Below are positions 54,834 through 64,000 of a stretch of 64,000 bases of DNA, piece by piece. The DNA lies in assembly GCF_000154785.2 (NCBI RefSeq), contig NC_015730.1, forward strand, positions 3,596,001-3,660,000, given 5' to 3'. This DNA comes from Roseobacter litoralis Och 149 (GTDB taxonomy: Bacteria > Pseudomonadota > Alphaproteobacteria > Rhodobacterales > Rhodobacteraceae). A program made the translations under genes and the position numbers. Numbering within the stretch: the first letter of the stretch is position 1; the number at the start of each line of letters is the position of its first letter. Under the pieces are notes generated by a model. That model did not search any database and had not been told where the DNA came from. It was given only the letters and a program-made list of their open reading frames with translations.

Positions 54834-55847
54834 ATGACCAGCCCTACCTTCGCCCCCCGTGTGTTTTCCGGCATCCAGCCGTCGGGCGGTCTGACCTTGG
54901 GCAATTACCTTGGCGCGATCAAGCGTTTTGTCTCGATGCAGGATGAGTATCCTTGTGTTTATTGTATGGTTGATCTGCATGCGATCACCGTCTGGCAGGA
55001 CCCCAAAGACCTTGTACATAACACGCGCGAGTTGGCCGCCGGCCTGATCGCTTCTGGCATCAGCCCTGAAAAGTCGATCCTTATCAATCAAAGCCAGGTG
55101 CCCGAACACGCACAACTCGGCTGGGTATTCAACTGCGTGGCCCGCATGGGATGGATGCAGCGCATGACGCAGTTCAAGGACAAGGCGGGCAAAAACGCGC
55201 AGAATGCATCGCTCGGTCTGTTTGGCTACCCGGCTCTGATGGCGGCTGATATTCTGATCTATCATGCCACGCATGTCCCGGTGGGCGAGGATCAGAAGCA
55301 GCATCTTGAACTGACGCGCGACATTGCCGCCAAGTTTAACCATGACTACGGCGTTGACTTCTTTCCGCTAACCGAACCCGTGATCGAAGGGGCGGCAACC
55401 CGCGTCATGTCCCTGCGCGACGGGTCCAAGAAAATGTCGAAATCCGATCCATCGGATGCCAGCCGGATCAATATGACCGATGACGCGGACTCAATTGCCA
55501 AGAAGATCCGCAAAGCCAAAACCGACCCGGATGCCCTGCCTTCGGAAATCGACGGGCTGAAAGATCGCCCGGAAGCGCGCAATCTTGTAAACATATACGC
55601 AGCCCTGAATGACCAGACCGTAGAAGACGTGCTGGCGGAAGTCGGCGGGCAGCAATTCGGGACCTTCAAGCCGCAGTTGGCGGAGCTTGCAGTGTCAAAG
55701 CTTTCGCCCATTTCTCATGAAATGGCGCGCTTGATGGATGATCCGGCAGAGATCGACCGCATCCTTGCCAAGGGTGCCGCTCAGGCGCGCGAAATCACAG
55801 CGCCGATCCTGAGCAAGACTTACGAGATCATGGGCATGGTGCGCTAA
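54834..55847 (+). CDS. trpS: Tryptophanyl-tRNA synthetase
   Basis: A 337-residue class I synthetase with the HIGH-like motif [14 protein letters not shown] and a complete [10 protein letters not shown] loop. [33 protein letters not shown] and [17 protein letters not shown] are family segments for Trp and ATP binding. The ATG is divergent from the rhomboid-like gene, 80 bases away. Confidence 0.97.
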   Translation: MTSPTFAPRVFSGIQPSGGLTLGNYLGAIKRFVSMQDEYPCVYCMVDLHAITVWQDPKDLVHNTRELAAGLIASGISPEKSILINQSQVPEHAQLGWVFNCVARMGWMQRMTQFKDKAGKNAQNASLGLFGYPALMAADILIYHATHVPVGEDQKQHLELTRDIAAKFNHDYGVDFFPLTEPVIEGAATRVMSLRDGSKKMSKSDPSDASRINMTDDADSIAKKIRKAKTDPDALPSEIDGLKDRPEARNLVNIYAALNDQTVEDVLAEVGGQQFGTFKPQLAELAVSKLSPISHEMARLMDDPAEIDRILAKGAAQAREITAPILSKTYEIMGMVR

Positions 55848-55971
55848 TCGCGCCAGTCTTTATGACCGGCCAAACGGGCGTGTTGGCAACTGCGGCTGCG
55901 CAGAAAATGGCGCGTGGACATTTGTGTTTCCCTGCTTCACTCTGCTTGCGGACAATGAACGAGAGAGAGAT

Positions 55972-57072
55972 ATGAGCACCGGCTTTTTCTGGGACGAGCA
56001 GTGTTTTTGGCATGCAGGTGGGAACTATGCCTCAACCCTGCCGATTGGGGGGCTGGTGCAGCCGCTGAACTCGACCGGCCTGCCCGAAACACAGGAAGCC
56101 AAGCGCCGCCTGAAGAACCTGATGGACGTCACGGGCCTGTCGGATGATCTGGATGTGCGCCGTGCACCACTGGCGACGCGTGAGGATTTGCTGCGCGTGC
56201 ATCCGGCCTCGTACCTTGATGAATTCAAACGCATGTCAGACGCAGGCGGCGGTGAACTTGGCCGACGCACACCCTTTGCCGCCGGAGGGTATGAGATCGC
56301 GTCCCTTTCTGCCGGGCTGGTTGTCGCCGCCGTTGATGCGGTTGTGCGCGGCGATCTGGAAAACGCCTATGCCTTGTCGCGCCCACCGGGCCATCACTGC
56401 CTGCCCGACTATCCAAACGGGTTCTGCCTGCTGGCCAATATCGCCATCGCGATCGAGGCCGCACAGGCCAAGGGGTTTGCGAAACGTGTCGTTGTTCTGG
56501 ACTGGGATGTGCACCACGGCAATGGCACCGAAGCGATCTATTATGACCGCCCGGACGTGCTGACGATCTCTCTGCATCAGGAGGGCAACTACCCGCTCGA
56601 CACCGGAGGTATCGCAGATCGCGGCAAGGGCGATGGTTCGGGGTACAACCTGAATGTGCCCCTGATCGCCGGCACCGGGCATACCGGATACCTGCATGTG
56701 ATGGACACGATCGTTCTGCCACAAATCGCGGTGTTCAAACCCGATCTGATCGTCGTCGCCTGTGGGTATGACGCGAGCGCCATCGATCCCCTCGCGCGGA
56801 TGCTGGCCACGGCGGACACCTTTCGCAAGATGACCGAACGCATCAAAGCCGCCGCGCAGGAACACTGTGACGGTCGCTTGGTGCTCGCGCATGAAGGCGG
56901 CTATTCCGAGGTCTACGTCCCGTTCTGCGGCCATGCCACGCTCGAAGCGCTTTCGGCGAGTGATAAAACGGCCCCTGACCCCTTGGCCGAGACCTTGCGC
57001 GTGCGCCAACCGAGCGCCCGCTTTGATGCCTTCATCAGGGGTGAAATCGACCATCTGGCCAGCCAACTCTAA
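55972..57072 (+). CDS. Class II histone-deacetylase-family amidohydrolase
   Basis: A 366-residue zinc deacetylase of the HDAC/acetylpolyamine-amidohydrolase superfamily. RPPGHHCLPDYPNGFCLL carries the catalytic His pair; the zinc ligands are Asp and His in DWDVHHGNGTE and Asp in CGYDASAIDPL. Bacterial members act on acetylated polyamines or other small amides, or on proteins; the substrate cannot be read. The start at 55972 follows gagagagat. Its stop lies 14 bases before the nitroreductase gene. Confidence 0.88.
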   Translation: MSTGFFWDEQCFWHAGGNYASTLPIGGLVQPLNSTGLPETQEAKRRLKNLMDVTGLSDDLDVRRAPLATREDLLRVHPASYLDEFKRMSDAGGGELGRRTPFAAGGYEIASLSAGLVVAAVDAVVRGDLENAYALSRPPGHHCLPDYPNGFCLLANIAIAIEAAQAKGFAKRVVVLDWDVHHGNGTEAIYYDRPDVLTISLHQEGNYPLDTGGIADRGKGDGSGYNLNVPLIAGTGHTGYLHVMDTIVLPQIAVFKPDLIVVACGYDASAIDPLARMLATADTFRKMTERIKAAAQEHCDGRLVLAHEGGYSEVYVPFCGHATLEALSASDKTAPDPLAETLRVRQPSARFDAFIRGEIDHLASQL

Positions 57073-57086
57073 CCTGCAGGACTCTC

Positions 57087-57665
57087 ATGCCCGACCCAAA
57101 CCCCAATGCACTGGACTTTTTGCTGACGCGCCGGTCAAGACCTGCCAAGACCCTGCAGGCCCCTGCGCCGGATCGCGCCCAACTGCGCCCTTTGTTGCAG
57201 GCCGCGGCACGCACGCCCGATCATGGCAAACTGGAGCCCTGGCGGTTCATCGTGATCGAAAGACCGGCCATGGCACGTCTGGCAGAGATCGCGCAGCGGC
57301 GGGGGGAGGCCATGGGGCTGGACGCAGATCAGATCGCCAAGGGTCGCTCGCAATTCGATCAGGGGCATCTGGCCGTGGCAGTGATCGAAAGCCCGAAACC
57401 GTCCGAGAAAATACCGGCACTTGAACAAACATATTCCGCCGGGGCGGTTTGCCTCGCCTTGCTGAATGCAGCGCTGTCTGCCGGTTGGGGGGCAAATTGG
57501 CTGTCGGGCTGGCCCAGTCACGACCGTGCCTTCATGCGCGAAGCCTTTGCGCTGGCGGATCACGAACGTATTGCCGGGCTGATCCATATCGCAACCGAAA
57601 CATCGACGCCTCCCGATCGCCCGCGCCCCGATCTGGACGCCATTACATCCTGGATGCCGGAATGA
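57087..57665 (+). CDS. Nitroreductase family flavoprotein (YdjA-like)
   Basis: A 192-residue single-domain nitroreductase: LLTRRSRPAKTLQAPAP binds FMN phosphate, RTPDHGKLEPWRFIVI is the family core, and AALSAGWGANWLSGWPS is the C-terminal flavin-binding segment. It resembles the small YdjA-like branch. The substrate is unknown. Its stop overlaps the start of the EI24 gene (ATGA), so the two are co-translated. Confidence 0.88.
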   Translation: MPDPNPNALDFLLTRRSRPAKTLQAPAPDRAQLRPLLQAAARTPDHGKLEPWRFIVIERPAMARLAEIAQRRGEAMGLDADQIAKGRSQFDQGHLAVAVIESPKPSEKIPALEQTYSAGAVCLALLNAALSAGWGANWLSGWPSHDRAFMREAFALADHERIAGLIHIATETSTPPDRPRPDLDAITSWMPE

Positions 57666-58381
57666 TCTTTGACTCCTTCTTTGCCGCATTAGCCCAGATG
57701 ACCGATGCGCGCTTTCGCAATGTGTTGCTGACTGGGATCGGGCTGACCATCGCGCTGCTGATCGGGGCCTCGGCGCTTTTTATCTGGCTCATGGGCGGGC
57801 TTGTCGGTGAAGAAGCGAGCCTGCCGCTGATCGGTGAGGTGACATGGCTGAATGATCTGGTCAGCTGGGGCGCTGTTGTCGCGGTCGCCGTCTTGTCGAT
57901 CTTTTTGATGATCCCGGTCGCGTCAGCCATTACGTCCATGTTTCTGGATACGGTCGCGCAGGCTGTTGAGGACAAACACTATCCGAACCTTGGGCCCGCG
58001 CAAAACGTGCCTCTGGCGGATGCAGTGCGTGATACCTTCAGTTTCCTTGGCGTTCTGATCGTGGCCAATATCTGCGCGCTGGTGCTTTATCTGTTCTTCG
58101 TCCCCTTGGCACCGTTTATCTTTTGGGGCCTGAACGGCTTCCTGCTGGGGCGTGAATACTTCACGCTGGCCGCCATAAGGCGCGTCGGGCGGCAACAGGC
58201 CAAAGTGTTGCGATCCCGCTATATGCTGCGGATATGGGCGGCGGGGTTTCTGATGGCGATCCCGCTGTCCGTGCCCCTGTTAAACCTGATCATCCCGATT
58301 TTGGGGGCCGCAACCTTCACCCATCTGTTTCACCGCCTGTCGCCTCAGGGGCCATACGTCCAAACCAGTCCAGATCCCTGA
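57662..58381 (+). CDS. EI24-domain (CysZ-like) membrane protein
   Basis: A 239-residue inner-membrane protein. Hydrophobic stretches such as LLTGIGLTIALLIGASALFI, VVAVAVLSIFLMIPVA, VLIVANICALVLYLFFVPL and the C-terminal FLMAIPLSVPLLNLIIPIL, plus FWGLNGFLLGREYF, fit the EI24/CysZ family. CysZ members import sulfate; others are uncharacterised. The start at 57662 overlaps the nitroreductase stop. The 3' 65 bases overlap the convergent DUF1467 gene. Confidence 0.82.
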   Translation: MIFDSFFAALAQMTDARFRNVLLTGIGLTIALLIGASALFIWLMGGLVGEEASLPLIGEVTWLNDLVSWGAVVAVAVLSIFLMIPVASAITSMFLDTVAQAVEDKHYPNLGPAQNVPLADAVRDTFSFLGVLIVANICALVLYLFFVPLAPFIFWGLNGFLLGREYFTLAAIRRVGRQQAKVLRSRYMLRIWAAGFLMAIPLSVPLLNLIIPILGAATFTHLFHRLSPQGPYVQTSPDP

Positions 58382-58613
58382 CGGTAATCACCTCAGACAA
58401 GATAATCGTGGTAATAATCGCCCACAGGATAAGGCTGAGCACAGTGGTGATTTTGGCCTTTTTGCCAATGTTATGCACTTCGGGCGCACCGGCATGCGTG
58501 CCCGGTACAATCTCGCCCAGATCCCCTTGGGTTTTCACTCGTATAGGTAGGATGATCAGGAACATGAGGGACCAGATCACCGCAAATAGCACCAAGGCAG
58601 ACGTAACACCCAT
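58317..58613 (-). CDS. DUF1467 family membrane protein
   Basis: A 98-residue protein with two membrane helices (ALVLFAVIWSLMFLIILPI and ITTVLSLILWAIITTIILSE) separated by a polar segment with the family's RVKTQGDLGEIVPGTHAGAP. DUF1467 is common in Alphaproteobacteria, usually beside methylmalonyl-CoA epimerase and aspS-region genes, as here. ggaggcctgaaaa precedes the ATG. The 65-base overlap with the EI24 gene covers the soluble tail (MAPEATGGETDG). Confidence 0.85.
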   Translation of the reverse strand: MGVTSALVLFAVIWSLMFLIILPIRVKTQGDLGEIVPGTHAGAPEVHNIGKKAKITTVLSLILWAIITTIILSEVITVRDLDWFGRMAPEATGGETDG

Positions 58614-58636
58614 TTTTCAGGCCTCCGATCAAAAAC

Positions 58637-59041
58637 TCAGGTTTGTTCCAGTTCCACGAGGCACCCGTTAAAGTCCTTTGGGTGCAGGAACAGAACCGGT
58701 TTGCCATGCGCCCCGATTTTGGGCTCTCCGCTGCCAAGGACACGCGCGCCGGTCGCAATCAGGTGGTCCCGCGCTGCCAGAATATCTTCGACTTCATAGC
58801 AGACATGATGGATGCCCCCTGAGGGGTTTTTGTCAAGGAAGCCTTGGATCGGGCTTGCCTCTCCCAGAGGATAAAGCAGTTCAATTTTCGTATTCGGCAA
58901 TTCAATGAAGATCACCGTTACGCCGTGGTCAGGCTCATCCTGCGGTGCGCCAACATCCGCGCCTAACGCGGTTCGGTATTGATTTGCTGCAGCTTCAAGG
59001 TCTGGCACTGCAATCGCAACATGGTTCAGGCGGCCGATCAT
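58637..59041 (-). CDS. mce: Methylmalonyl-CoA epimerase
   Basis: A 134-residue vicinal-oxygen-chelate enzyme converting (2S)- to (2R)-methylmalonyl-CoA in propionyl-CoA breakdown. Metal ligands are His in LNHVAIAVPDL, His in GIHHVCYEVED and Glu in GCLVELEQT, with IELLYPLGEASPIQ between. aggggaaaaca precedes the ATG. It sits 23 bases upstream of DUF1467 on the same strand. Confidence 0.95.
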   Translation of the reverse strand: MIGRLNHVAIAVPDLEAAANQYRTALGADVGAPQDEPDHGVTVIFIELPNTKIELLYPLGEASPIQGFLDKNPSGGIHHVCYEVEDILAARDHLIATGARVLGSGEPKIGAHGKPVLFLHPKDFNGCLVELEQT

Positions 59042-59528
59042 TGTTTTCCCCTGTTGATACTCATTTGGCTGGTTATGGAACTGTGGTCGGTCCAGTGCAA
59101 GTGCAAGAGCGACGCAGGCGCAGCCTCAGCCGGAGTTGCCACGACAATTCGGGCGATGTCATGCATCCCAAACCGCCAAAGACCTGCAAAGCGATCCAGC
59201 ATCTGACTGCATATCCCCTTGCCTCGGTTAACAGTTCCAAACGGCAGTCTGATTCTTCTGTCCCTGAGGGATACGCAACAATCCAACTCGCGCGGTATAC
59301 CTTGCGCAAATGCGACACCCGCAGGTGTTTACAAATGCTACGCAAGTGTCAATTCCGTTTCTTTGCGCGTTAAGCCCTGTGCGCTGTAAGACCGTAAACA
59401 TATGTAAACATTTGATATCCCAATTTCTCCGCTGGGTTCAGACTGGATTTGGACGCCGTTTCTCTTAACCCCCTGTTATCCATCTTGAGTCATGGTAAAT
59501 CGCGAAACCAGTGATTCAGGAGGCAATG
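59042..59528. other. 487-base divergent intergenic region (mce / response regulator)
   Basis: It carries both divergent promoters. I see no gene with a ribosome binding site. Around 59390-59420 there is a repeated gtaaacat (cgtaaacatatgtaaacattt) that could be an operator. The end of the region leads into aggagg at 59518-59523 before the response-regulator ATG. Confidence 0.4.
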
Positions 59529-60248
59529 ATGGACGAGAAGGACCCTTTTGCGGCAACGATTCCCACACCGACTGCGGCGCGACCGCTTCTTGGACTAACT
59601 GTTCTGGTTATTGAAGACAGCCGTTATGCATGCGAAGCCATGCGCCTATTGTGCCTGCGCAGTGGTGCACGTATCCGGCGCGCTGATTGCCTGCGTTCCG
59701 CTCGTCGTCATTTGCAGGTGTATCGCCCTTCTGTTGTGATCGTCGATCTGGGTCTCCCGGACGGGTGCGGCGCCGAGTTGATCACAGAGCTGACCCAAAC
59801 GGAACCGCGGGTTGATGTCGTCCTTGGCACGTCAGGCGATCTGAACGGTGAGAAACTGGCGCTGGCAGCGGGCTGTGACGGTTTCTTAACAAAACCCATC
59901 GTGTCATTGGCGGTTTTCCAACAGACCATCCTGTCCAATCTACCAGCGGAGCGCCAACCATCGGGATTACGCGAGCTTCCTGACGAGATCATTCACCCCG
60001 ATCTGATGGCTTTTCAAGACGATATGGCCCATATTGCCGATGTATTGGGGGGGGAAGACAACGATACGGCCATAGATTACGCCGCTCAGTTCATAGGAGG
60101 TGTGGCACGATCCGCGCAAGACACCGGGCTGGAGCAAGCCGCCGATGCATTGGCCAAGGCGCGCGCTTCCGGCGCATCCGCGAAAATTGAGGTGTCAAAG
60201 CTGGCCAATCTGGTCCAACAAAGGCTCGCCCAAAAACTAGCTATCTGA
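59529..60248 (+). CDS. Response regulator with receiver domain and unclassified helical C-terminal domain
   Basis: A 239-residue protein. Residues about 20-140 form a receiver domain: acidic pair in VLVIEDSRYACEAM, phospho-acceptor Asp in VVIVDLGLPDGCG, Thr/Ser in LGTSGD and Lys in DGFLTKPIV. The last 90 residues are Ala-rich and helical (DTAIDYAAQFIGGVARSAQ, LEQAADALAKARASG) with no helix-turn-helix, GGDEF or Hpt His that I can see. No sensor kinase adjoins it. aggagg precedes two adjacent ATGs; the second (59529) has the better spacing. Confidence 0.8.
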   Translation: MDEKDPFAATIPTPTAARPLLGLTVLVIEDSRYACEAMRLLCLRSGARIRRADCLRSARRHLQVYRPSVVIVDLGLPDGCGAELITELTQTEPRVDVVLGTSGDLNGEKLALAAGCDGFLTKPIVSLAVFQQTILSNLPAERQPSGLRELPDEIIHPDLMAFQDDMAHIADVLGGEDNDTAIDYAAQFIGGVARSAQDTGLEQAADALAKARASGASAKIEVSKLANLVQQRLAQKLAI

Positions 60249-60259
60249 CAACAGCGTTT

Positions 60260-60982
60260 TCAAAGCAGCGGGTCACTGGCGACCCTCACGTTGCTGGTCA
60301 AATCGCCTAAGCTGGTTAATTGCCTGCCTTGTTCGAAATTGTCAGGCGCCAGCCACGTTTCGAATGCACGGTTCAAGGCAGGCCACTCCTGATCAATGAT
60401 TGCGAACCACGCCGTATCGCGATTGCATCCCTTGACCACTGTGGCTTGCCGAAAGACACCTTCATAGCTGAAGCCCAGACGCTGGGCGGCCCGACGCGAC
60501 GCCATGTTCAACGCGTTGCATTTCCATTCATAGCGGCGAAACCCGATACTGAAGGCATGCTGCATCATCAAATACATGGCCTCGGTGCCTGCCCGTGTCT
60601 GCTGCAACGCGGGGCTATAATTGATATGGCCGACTTCAATTGACCCATTCGCCGGGTCAATGCGCAGAAAACTGGCGACGCCTTCAAAAGCACCGCTCTC
60701 CTTGTTTTTTATGGCGTAGAACTGATGTACCGGAGCAGAGATCGTCTGGATACCCCACTGCTTATAATCTGCGGCGGTTTGAAAAGGGCCATAGGGCAGG
60801 TAATCCCAGACCTGATCGTGGCCGGTATATGCCTCAAACAGCTCTGCCGTGTGCAGTTCTGCATCCAACAGATGTATCTCAGCGTATCTGCCTGACAGCG
60901 AGGCACCCTTGGGCGCACTCGGCGTCGACCAATCCGGCACGGGCTGACCGAAAACCGGCGTGTCCGCTGTACTGCGCGGCAT
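60260..60982 (-). CDS. GNAT-family acetyltransferase (RimJ/RimL-like)
   Basis: A 240-residue acetyltransferase: LHTAELFEAYTGHDQVWDYL at the N terminus, core strand SIEVGHINYSPALQQTRAGT where the CoA pyrophosphate binds, and EWKCNALNMASRRAAQRLGF, which is typical of the RimL/RimJ subgroup acting on N-terminal Ser/Ala or on small molecules. gggagccttgaag precedes the ATG at 60982; a TTG two codons upstream is less likely. It lies downstream of aspS on the same strand. Confidence 0.9.
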   Translation of the reverse strand: MPRSTADTPVFGQPVPDWSTPSAPKGASLSGRYAEIHLLDAELHTAELFEAYTGHDQVWDYLPYGPFQTAADYKQWGIQTISAPVHQFYAIKNKESGAFEGVASFLRIDPANGSIEVGHINYSPALQQTRAGTEAMYLMMQHAFSIGFRRYEWKCNALNMASRRAAQRLGFSYEGVFRQATVVKGCNRDTAWFAIIDQEWPALNRAFETWLAPDNFEQGRQLTSLGDLTSNVRVASDPLL

Positions 60983-61037
60983 CTTCAAGGCTCCCTTTCT
61001 TATCCCGCTTGCCTCAGAAATCCAGAACTTCGGGTCT

Positions 61038-62813
61038 TCAGTCCTTCGGTATGACCCTCAGGCCCAATTCCATGAGCTGTTCGCTCTCCGGCTCGGAGGG
61101 TGCGGACATCATCAGATCTTCCGCGCGCTGGTTCATTGGGAAAAGGATGACTTCGCGAATGTTGGCTTCTTCGGCCAGCAGCATGACGATCCGGTCGATA
61201 CCAGCGGCACAACCACCATGCGGGGGCGCGCCATATTGGAAGGCATTCACCATTCCGCCAAAACGTTTGCGCACCTCATCTTCGCCATAGCCCGCGATCT
61301 CGAACGCTTTGAACATGATCTCCGGCTTGTGGTTTCGGATGGCGCCCGACACCAGCTCGTATCCATTGCACGACAGGTCATACTGATAGCCAACCACAGT
61401 CAGCGGATCGCCCTGCAAGGCCTCCAGACCGCCCTGAGGCATCGAAAACGGGTTATGTTCAAAATCAATCCGGCCGGTTTCACTGTCTTTCTCATAAATC
61501 GGGAAATCGACAATCCACGCAAAGGCGAACCGGTTTTGATCCGTGAGGCCCAGTTCCATACCGATGTGGTTTCTGGCTTTGCCCGCGACGGGCTCAAAGG
61601 CCTTGGGCTTGCCACCGAGGAAAAACGCCGCGTCCCCAACGCCGAGGCCCAGTTGCTGACGGATGGCCTCGGTACGCTCCGGGCCGATGTTCTTCGCAAG
61701 CGGTCCGGCAGCCTCCATGCCCGCACCCTGATCGCGCCAGAAGATGTACCCCATGCCCGGCAACCCTTCTTTCTGAGCAAAGGCGTTCATGCGGTCACAG
61801 AACTTTCGACTGCCGCCACCCGGTGCAGGGATCGCCCTGATCTCCGTGCCTTCCTGTTCCAGAAGGTTCGCGAAGATTGCAAAACCGGAGCCTGCGAAAT
61901 GCTCTGATACCGATTGCATCTTGATCGGGTTGCGCAGATCGGGCTTGTCCGACCCATACCAGAGGGCAGCGTCCTTATAGGAAATCTGCGGCCATTCCTG
62001 ATCAACAGCCTTCCCGTTGCCGAACTCCTCAAAAAGCCCGGTCAATACTGGCTGGATGACATCGAACACATCCTGCTGTGTGACGAAACTCATTTCGATA
62101 TCGAGCTGGTAGAAGTCTGTCGGGGAGCGATCCGCCCGCGGGTCTTCATCCCGAAAACAGGGTGCAATCTGAAAGTACTTATCGAAACCAGATACCATCA
62201 AAAGCTGTTTGAATTGCTGCGGTGCTTGCGGCAGCGCATAAAACCGGCCCGGGTGCAGGCGCGATGGCACGAGAAAATCGCGCGCGCCTTCGGGACTTGA
62301 GGCTGTGATGATCGGGGTTTGGAATTCCCGAAAATCGGCTTTCCACATCTGTTGACGAAGTGAGGCAACGACATCCGAGCGCAGCTTCATGTTCGCCTGC
62401 ATGTTGGCGCGGCGCAAATCCAGATACCGATACTTCAGGCGCGTTTCTTCCGGGTATTCCTGATCGCCAAAAACCTGAAGCGGCAGTTCTTCCGAAGCGC
62501 CCAGCACTTCGAGACCTTTTACAAACACTTCGATTTCACCTGTTGAAATCTTGTCGTTTACCAAACTGGCATCTCTGGCTTTCACGAGACCATCTACCCG
62601 AATGCACCATTCAGCGCGCACCTTCTCCATTTGGTCAAAGACCGGGCTGTCTGGGTCGCAAAGAAGTTGAGTGATGCCATAATGATCGCGCAGATCGAGA
62701 AAAAGCACCCCGCCATGGTCACGCACACGATGCACCCAACCGGACAGTCGCACAGTTTCACCAACGTCTTGCGCGCTCAGATCTGCGCAAGTGTGACTGC
62801 GGTACATGTGCAT
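61038..62813 (-). CDS. aspS: Aspartyl-tRNA synthetase
   Basis: A 591-residue bacterial-type class IIb synthetase. An OB-fold anticodon-binding domain ([21 protein letters not shown]) leads, then class II motif 2 in [20 protein letters not shown], motif 3 in [13 protein letters not shown] and the large bacterial GAD insertion (about residues 290-410). The Roseobacter and other alphaproteobacterial enzymes are usually non-discriminating when asparagine is made on tRNA, but the sequence alone does not show that. aagga precedes the ATG at 62813. Confidence 0.97.
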   Translation of the reverse strand: MHMYRSHTCADLSAQDVGETVRLSGWVHRVRDHGGVLFLDLRDHYGITQLLCDPDSPVFDQMEKVRAEWCIRVDGLVKARDASLVNDKISTGEIEVFVKGLEVLGASEELPLQVFGDQEYPEETRLKYRYLDLRRANMQANMKLRSDVVASLRQQMWKADFREFQTPIITASSPEGARDFLVPSRLHPGRFYALPQAPQQFKQLLMVSGFDKYFQIAPCFRDEDPRADRSPTDFYQLDIEMSFVTQQDVFDVIQPVLTGLFEEFGNGKAVDQEWPQISYKDAALWYGSDKPDLRNPIKMQSVSEHFAGSGFAIFANLLEQEGTEIRAIPAPGGGSRKFCDRMNAFAQKEGLPGMGYIFWRDQGAGMEAAGPLAKNIGPERTEAIRQQLGLGVGDAAFFLGGKPKAFEPVAGKARNHIGMELGLTDQNRFAFAWIVDFPIYEKDSETGRIDFEHNPFSMPQGGLEALQGDPLTVVGYQYDLSCNGYELVSGAIRNHKPEIMFKAFEIAGYGEDEVRKRFGGMVNAFQYGAPPHGGCAAGIDRIVMLLAEEANIREVILFPMNQRAEDLMMSAPSEPESEQLMELGLRVIPKD

Positions 62814-63170
62814 TAGACTATTCCTTCACGGGGCTGAAATTTGACGCCAGATACACCTTCTGGATATCAGGAAGTCAAGCCATGCGCGTTGATCTTTTGG
62901 CGCTATGGCGCAGCGCGGCGTTTTTCAGACGCCAAAGCGCACTATATTCACAACATCGCCGAAAAACGCGTGATCAGAGCGGGCAGCACGGGATAACTGT
63001 GACACGCCGTAACGTCACAGGAAGGGACAGAGGACAGCAAGTTCTGCGCTCTCACTGTCAAATCGACATCATTTGCACGGTCAAAACGCGCGCCTGCCAT
63101 ATGCGCTGTGGTCCAAAAGTACCGGTAAGCATGCTTCGATGTCCTGCATAGACACGGGTCAGGCAGGTGA
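62814..63170. other. Non-coding region upstream of aspS
   Basis: No ORF with a ribosome binding site or coding-like composition. The aspS promoter must lie at the left edge on the minus strand. A GC-rich repeat of inverted segments occurs around 62895-62945 (tttggcg and cgccaaa). I see no tRNA or clear terminator here. Confidence 0.45.
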
Positions 63171-63983
63171 TCAGATCAAGGGAGCCTGCGAACTTACGCC
63201 CGATCCGAGCTCCGGCTTTGGAGGTGCCAAATCATGCTTCTGTAAGTGGCTTGGTGGTGGAGCGACATACCGGGCCCTTTCACAAAGCGTTCCGCCAGCA
63301 GGACCGGATCCGATCATATGCATGGGCAGCCAGTCAGGTTTTGCAATGCTGCGGCCACACTGGCTGAACCGCCGCTGATAGATGATTTCCAGCTTATCAC
63401 AGCAACCTTCTGTGATGATGACTGCATCCTCTGTACCAAGATACTCAATCACCGCCCTCGTGGCCAATCTTGTCCCATGGATGGATACGGCAAAATCCGT
63501 CAAGTTTGCATTCGCTTGGACCAGCGCCAGGCGTGCGCCGTTCATCGGCACGATCTGACTTTTTTTCAAAGTCGGCCTGTGGAGGAACCAGAGCTGGCGT
63601 AAATCATAGCGCATCTGACCACCAGACAACACTCGGTCGAGCGGTGGTTCATCGACGTGCACAGGACAAGGTAATTTGCCGCCGACAGCGGTCTCCACCT
63701 GCAAGGTAAGATCTGCAAGCTTGTGTTCCGGCAAGCCAGAGTAGCAACCGCGGCTTTGCCAATGCAGTTTACGCGACCGACCCCCATAATCTTGGCGCAT
63801 AAACCATGTCACATTTTCACACGAAAAGTCGCGCTTATGTGAATTTGCTGGTTTATGGGTTGACCGTGGGCCGACTTCCTCGATCATATAAGGCCGAACG
63901 TATATAACATCTCCCGGCCGCGGCACCGGCATATTTGTCCGATGTTGACGGCAGAAAGCAAATACTGTGACGCATCGGCCCAA
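63171..63983 (-). pseudogene. Possible decayed or divergent Hint-domain protein
   Basis: A 270-codon minus-strand frame with no clear ribosome binding site and poor coding bias. Its middle (about codons 77-205, roughly 63370-63755) faintly follows the Hint (hedgehog/intein) module common in Rhodobacterales: CYSG, later LDRVLSGG, RQLWFLHRPTL and FAVSIHGTRLATRAVIEYLG with TEDAVI. The expected QH pair reads IHG. The outer parts look like noise. It could be a decayed Hint gene or a chance frame; I do not treat it as functional. Confidence 0.25.
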
Positions 63984-64000
63984 GTCATATCAACATCCTC

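Overview
The window is chromosomal DNA of a GC-rich alphaproteobacterium, most likely a marine Rhodobacteraceae of the Roseobacter group. This is inferred from the protein sequences and from gene sets typical of that family: RpoH2, a CryB-type [4Fe-4S] photolyase, coaBC-dut-moeB, glnD-murJ, and DUF1467 beside methylmalonyl-CoA epimerase. Coding density is high. I see no rRNA, tRNA, CRISPR array, insertion sequence, integrase or phage module.

Layout. 1-7.0 kb: the end of the ribosomal ABC-F factor EttA, an AT-richer PIN-domain gene, a non-coding stretch with a perfect 23-bp palindrome, a DUF2938 membrane protein, an orphan BrnA-like antitoxin, a lipocalin, and two near-identical cold-shock genes flanking two small unknown genes. 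6.9-10.9 kb: tesA divergent from ybbA-ybbP. 10.9-15.6 kb: glycine cleavage operon gcvT-gcvH-gcvP behind a tandem glycine riboswitch. 15.7-24.2 kb: gamma-glutamylcyclotransferase, MATE exporter, gltX, Tat-type metallo-beta-lactamase-fold enzyme, PHB-depolymerase-like esterase, nadE and an 18-repeat MORN protein. 24.4-28.5 kb: photolyase coupled to an SDR gene, then leuA behind a leucine-rich leader peptide. 28.5-35.2 kb: an orphan amino-acid binding protein and the rod-shape cluster mreB-mreC-mreD-mrdA-rodA.

35.2-48.5 kb: ghrA-type reductase, M3 peptidase, coaBC-dut-moeB-like operon, rpoH2-chaN, cobU-cobC pair, a GST, comM/yifB, gshB, yraN and rsmI. 48.6-58.6 kb: LpoA-like activator, glnD-murJ, a rhomboid-fold protein lacking its catalytic residues, trpS, an HDAC-family deacetylase, nitroreductase, EI24 protein and DUF1467. 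58.6-62.8 kb: methylmalonyl-CoA epimerase, a response regulator, a GNAT acetyltransferase and aspS. 62.8-64.0 kb has no convincing gene; one minus-strand reading frame there faintly resembles a Hint domain.

Most of the window is housekeeping. Cell-wall growth (mreBCD, PBP2, RodA, MurJ, LpoA-like) and aminoacyl-tRNA supply (gltX, trpS, aspS) recur. The most notable features are cis-regulatory RNAs (glycine riboswitch with platform hairpin, leuA leader peptide, a candidate antisense-strand sRNA near the first csp gene) and atypical proteins (pseudo-rhomboid, membrane-anchored MoeB-like enzyme, orphan toxin/antitoxin halves). I did not find a convincing new multi-gene system.
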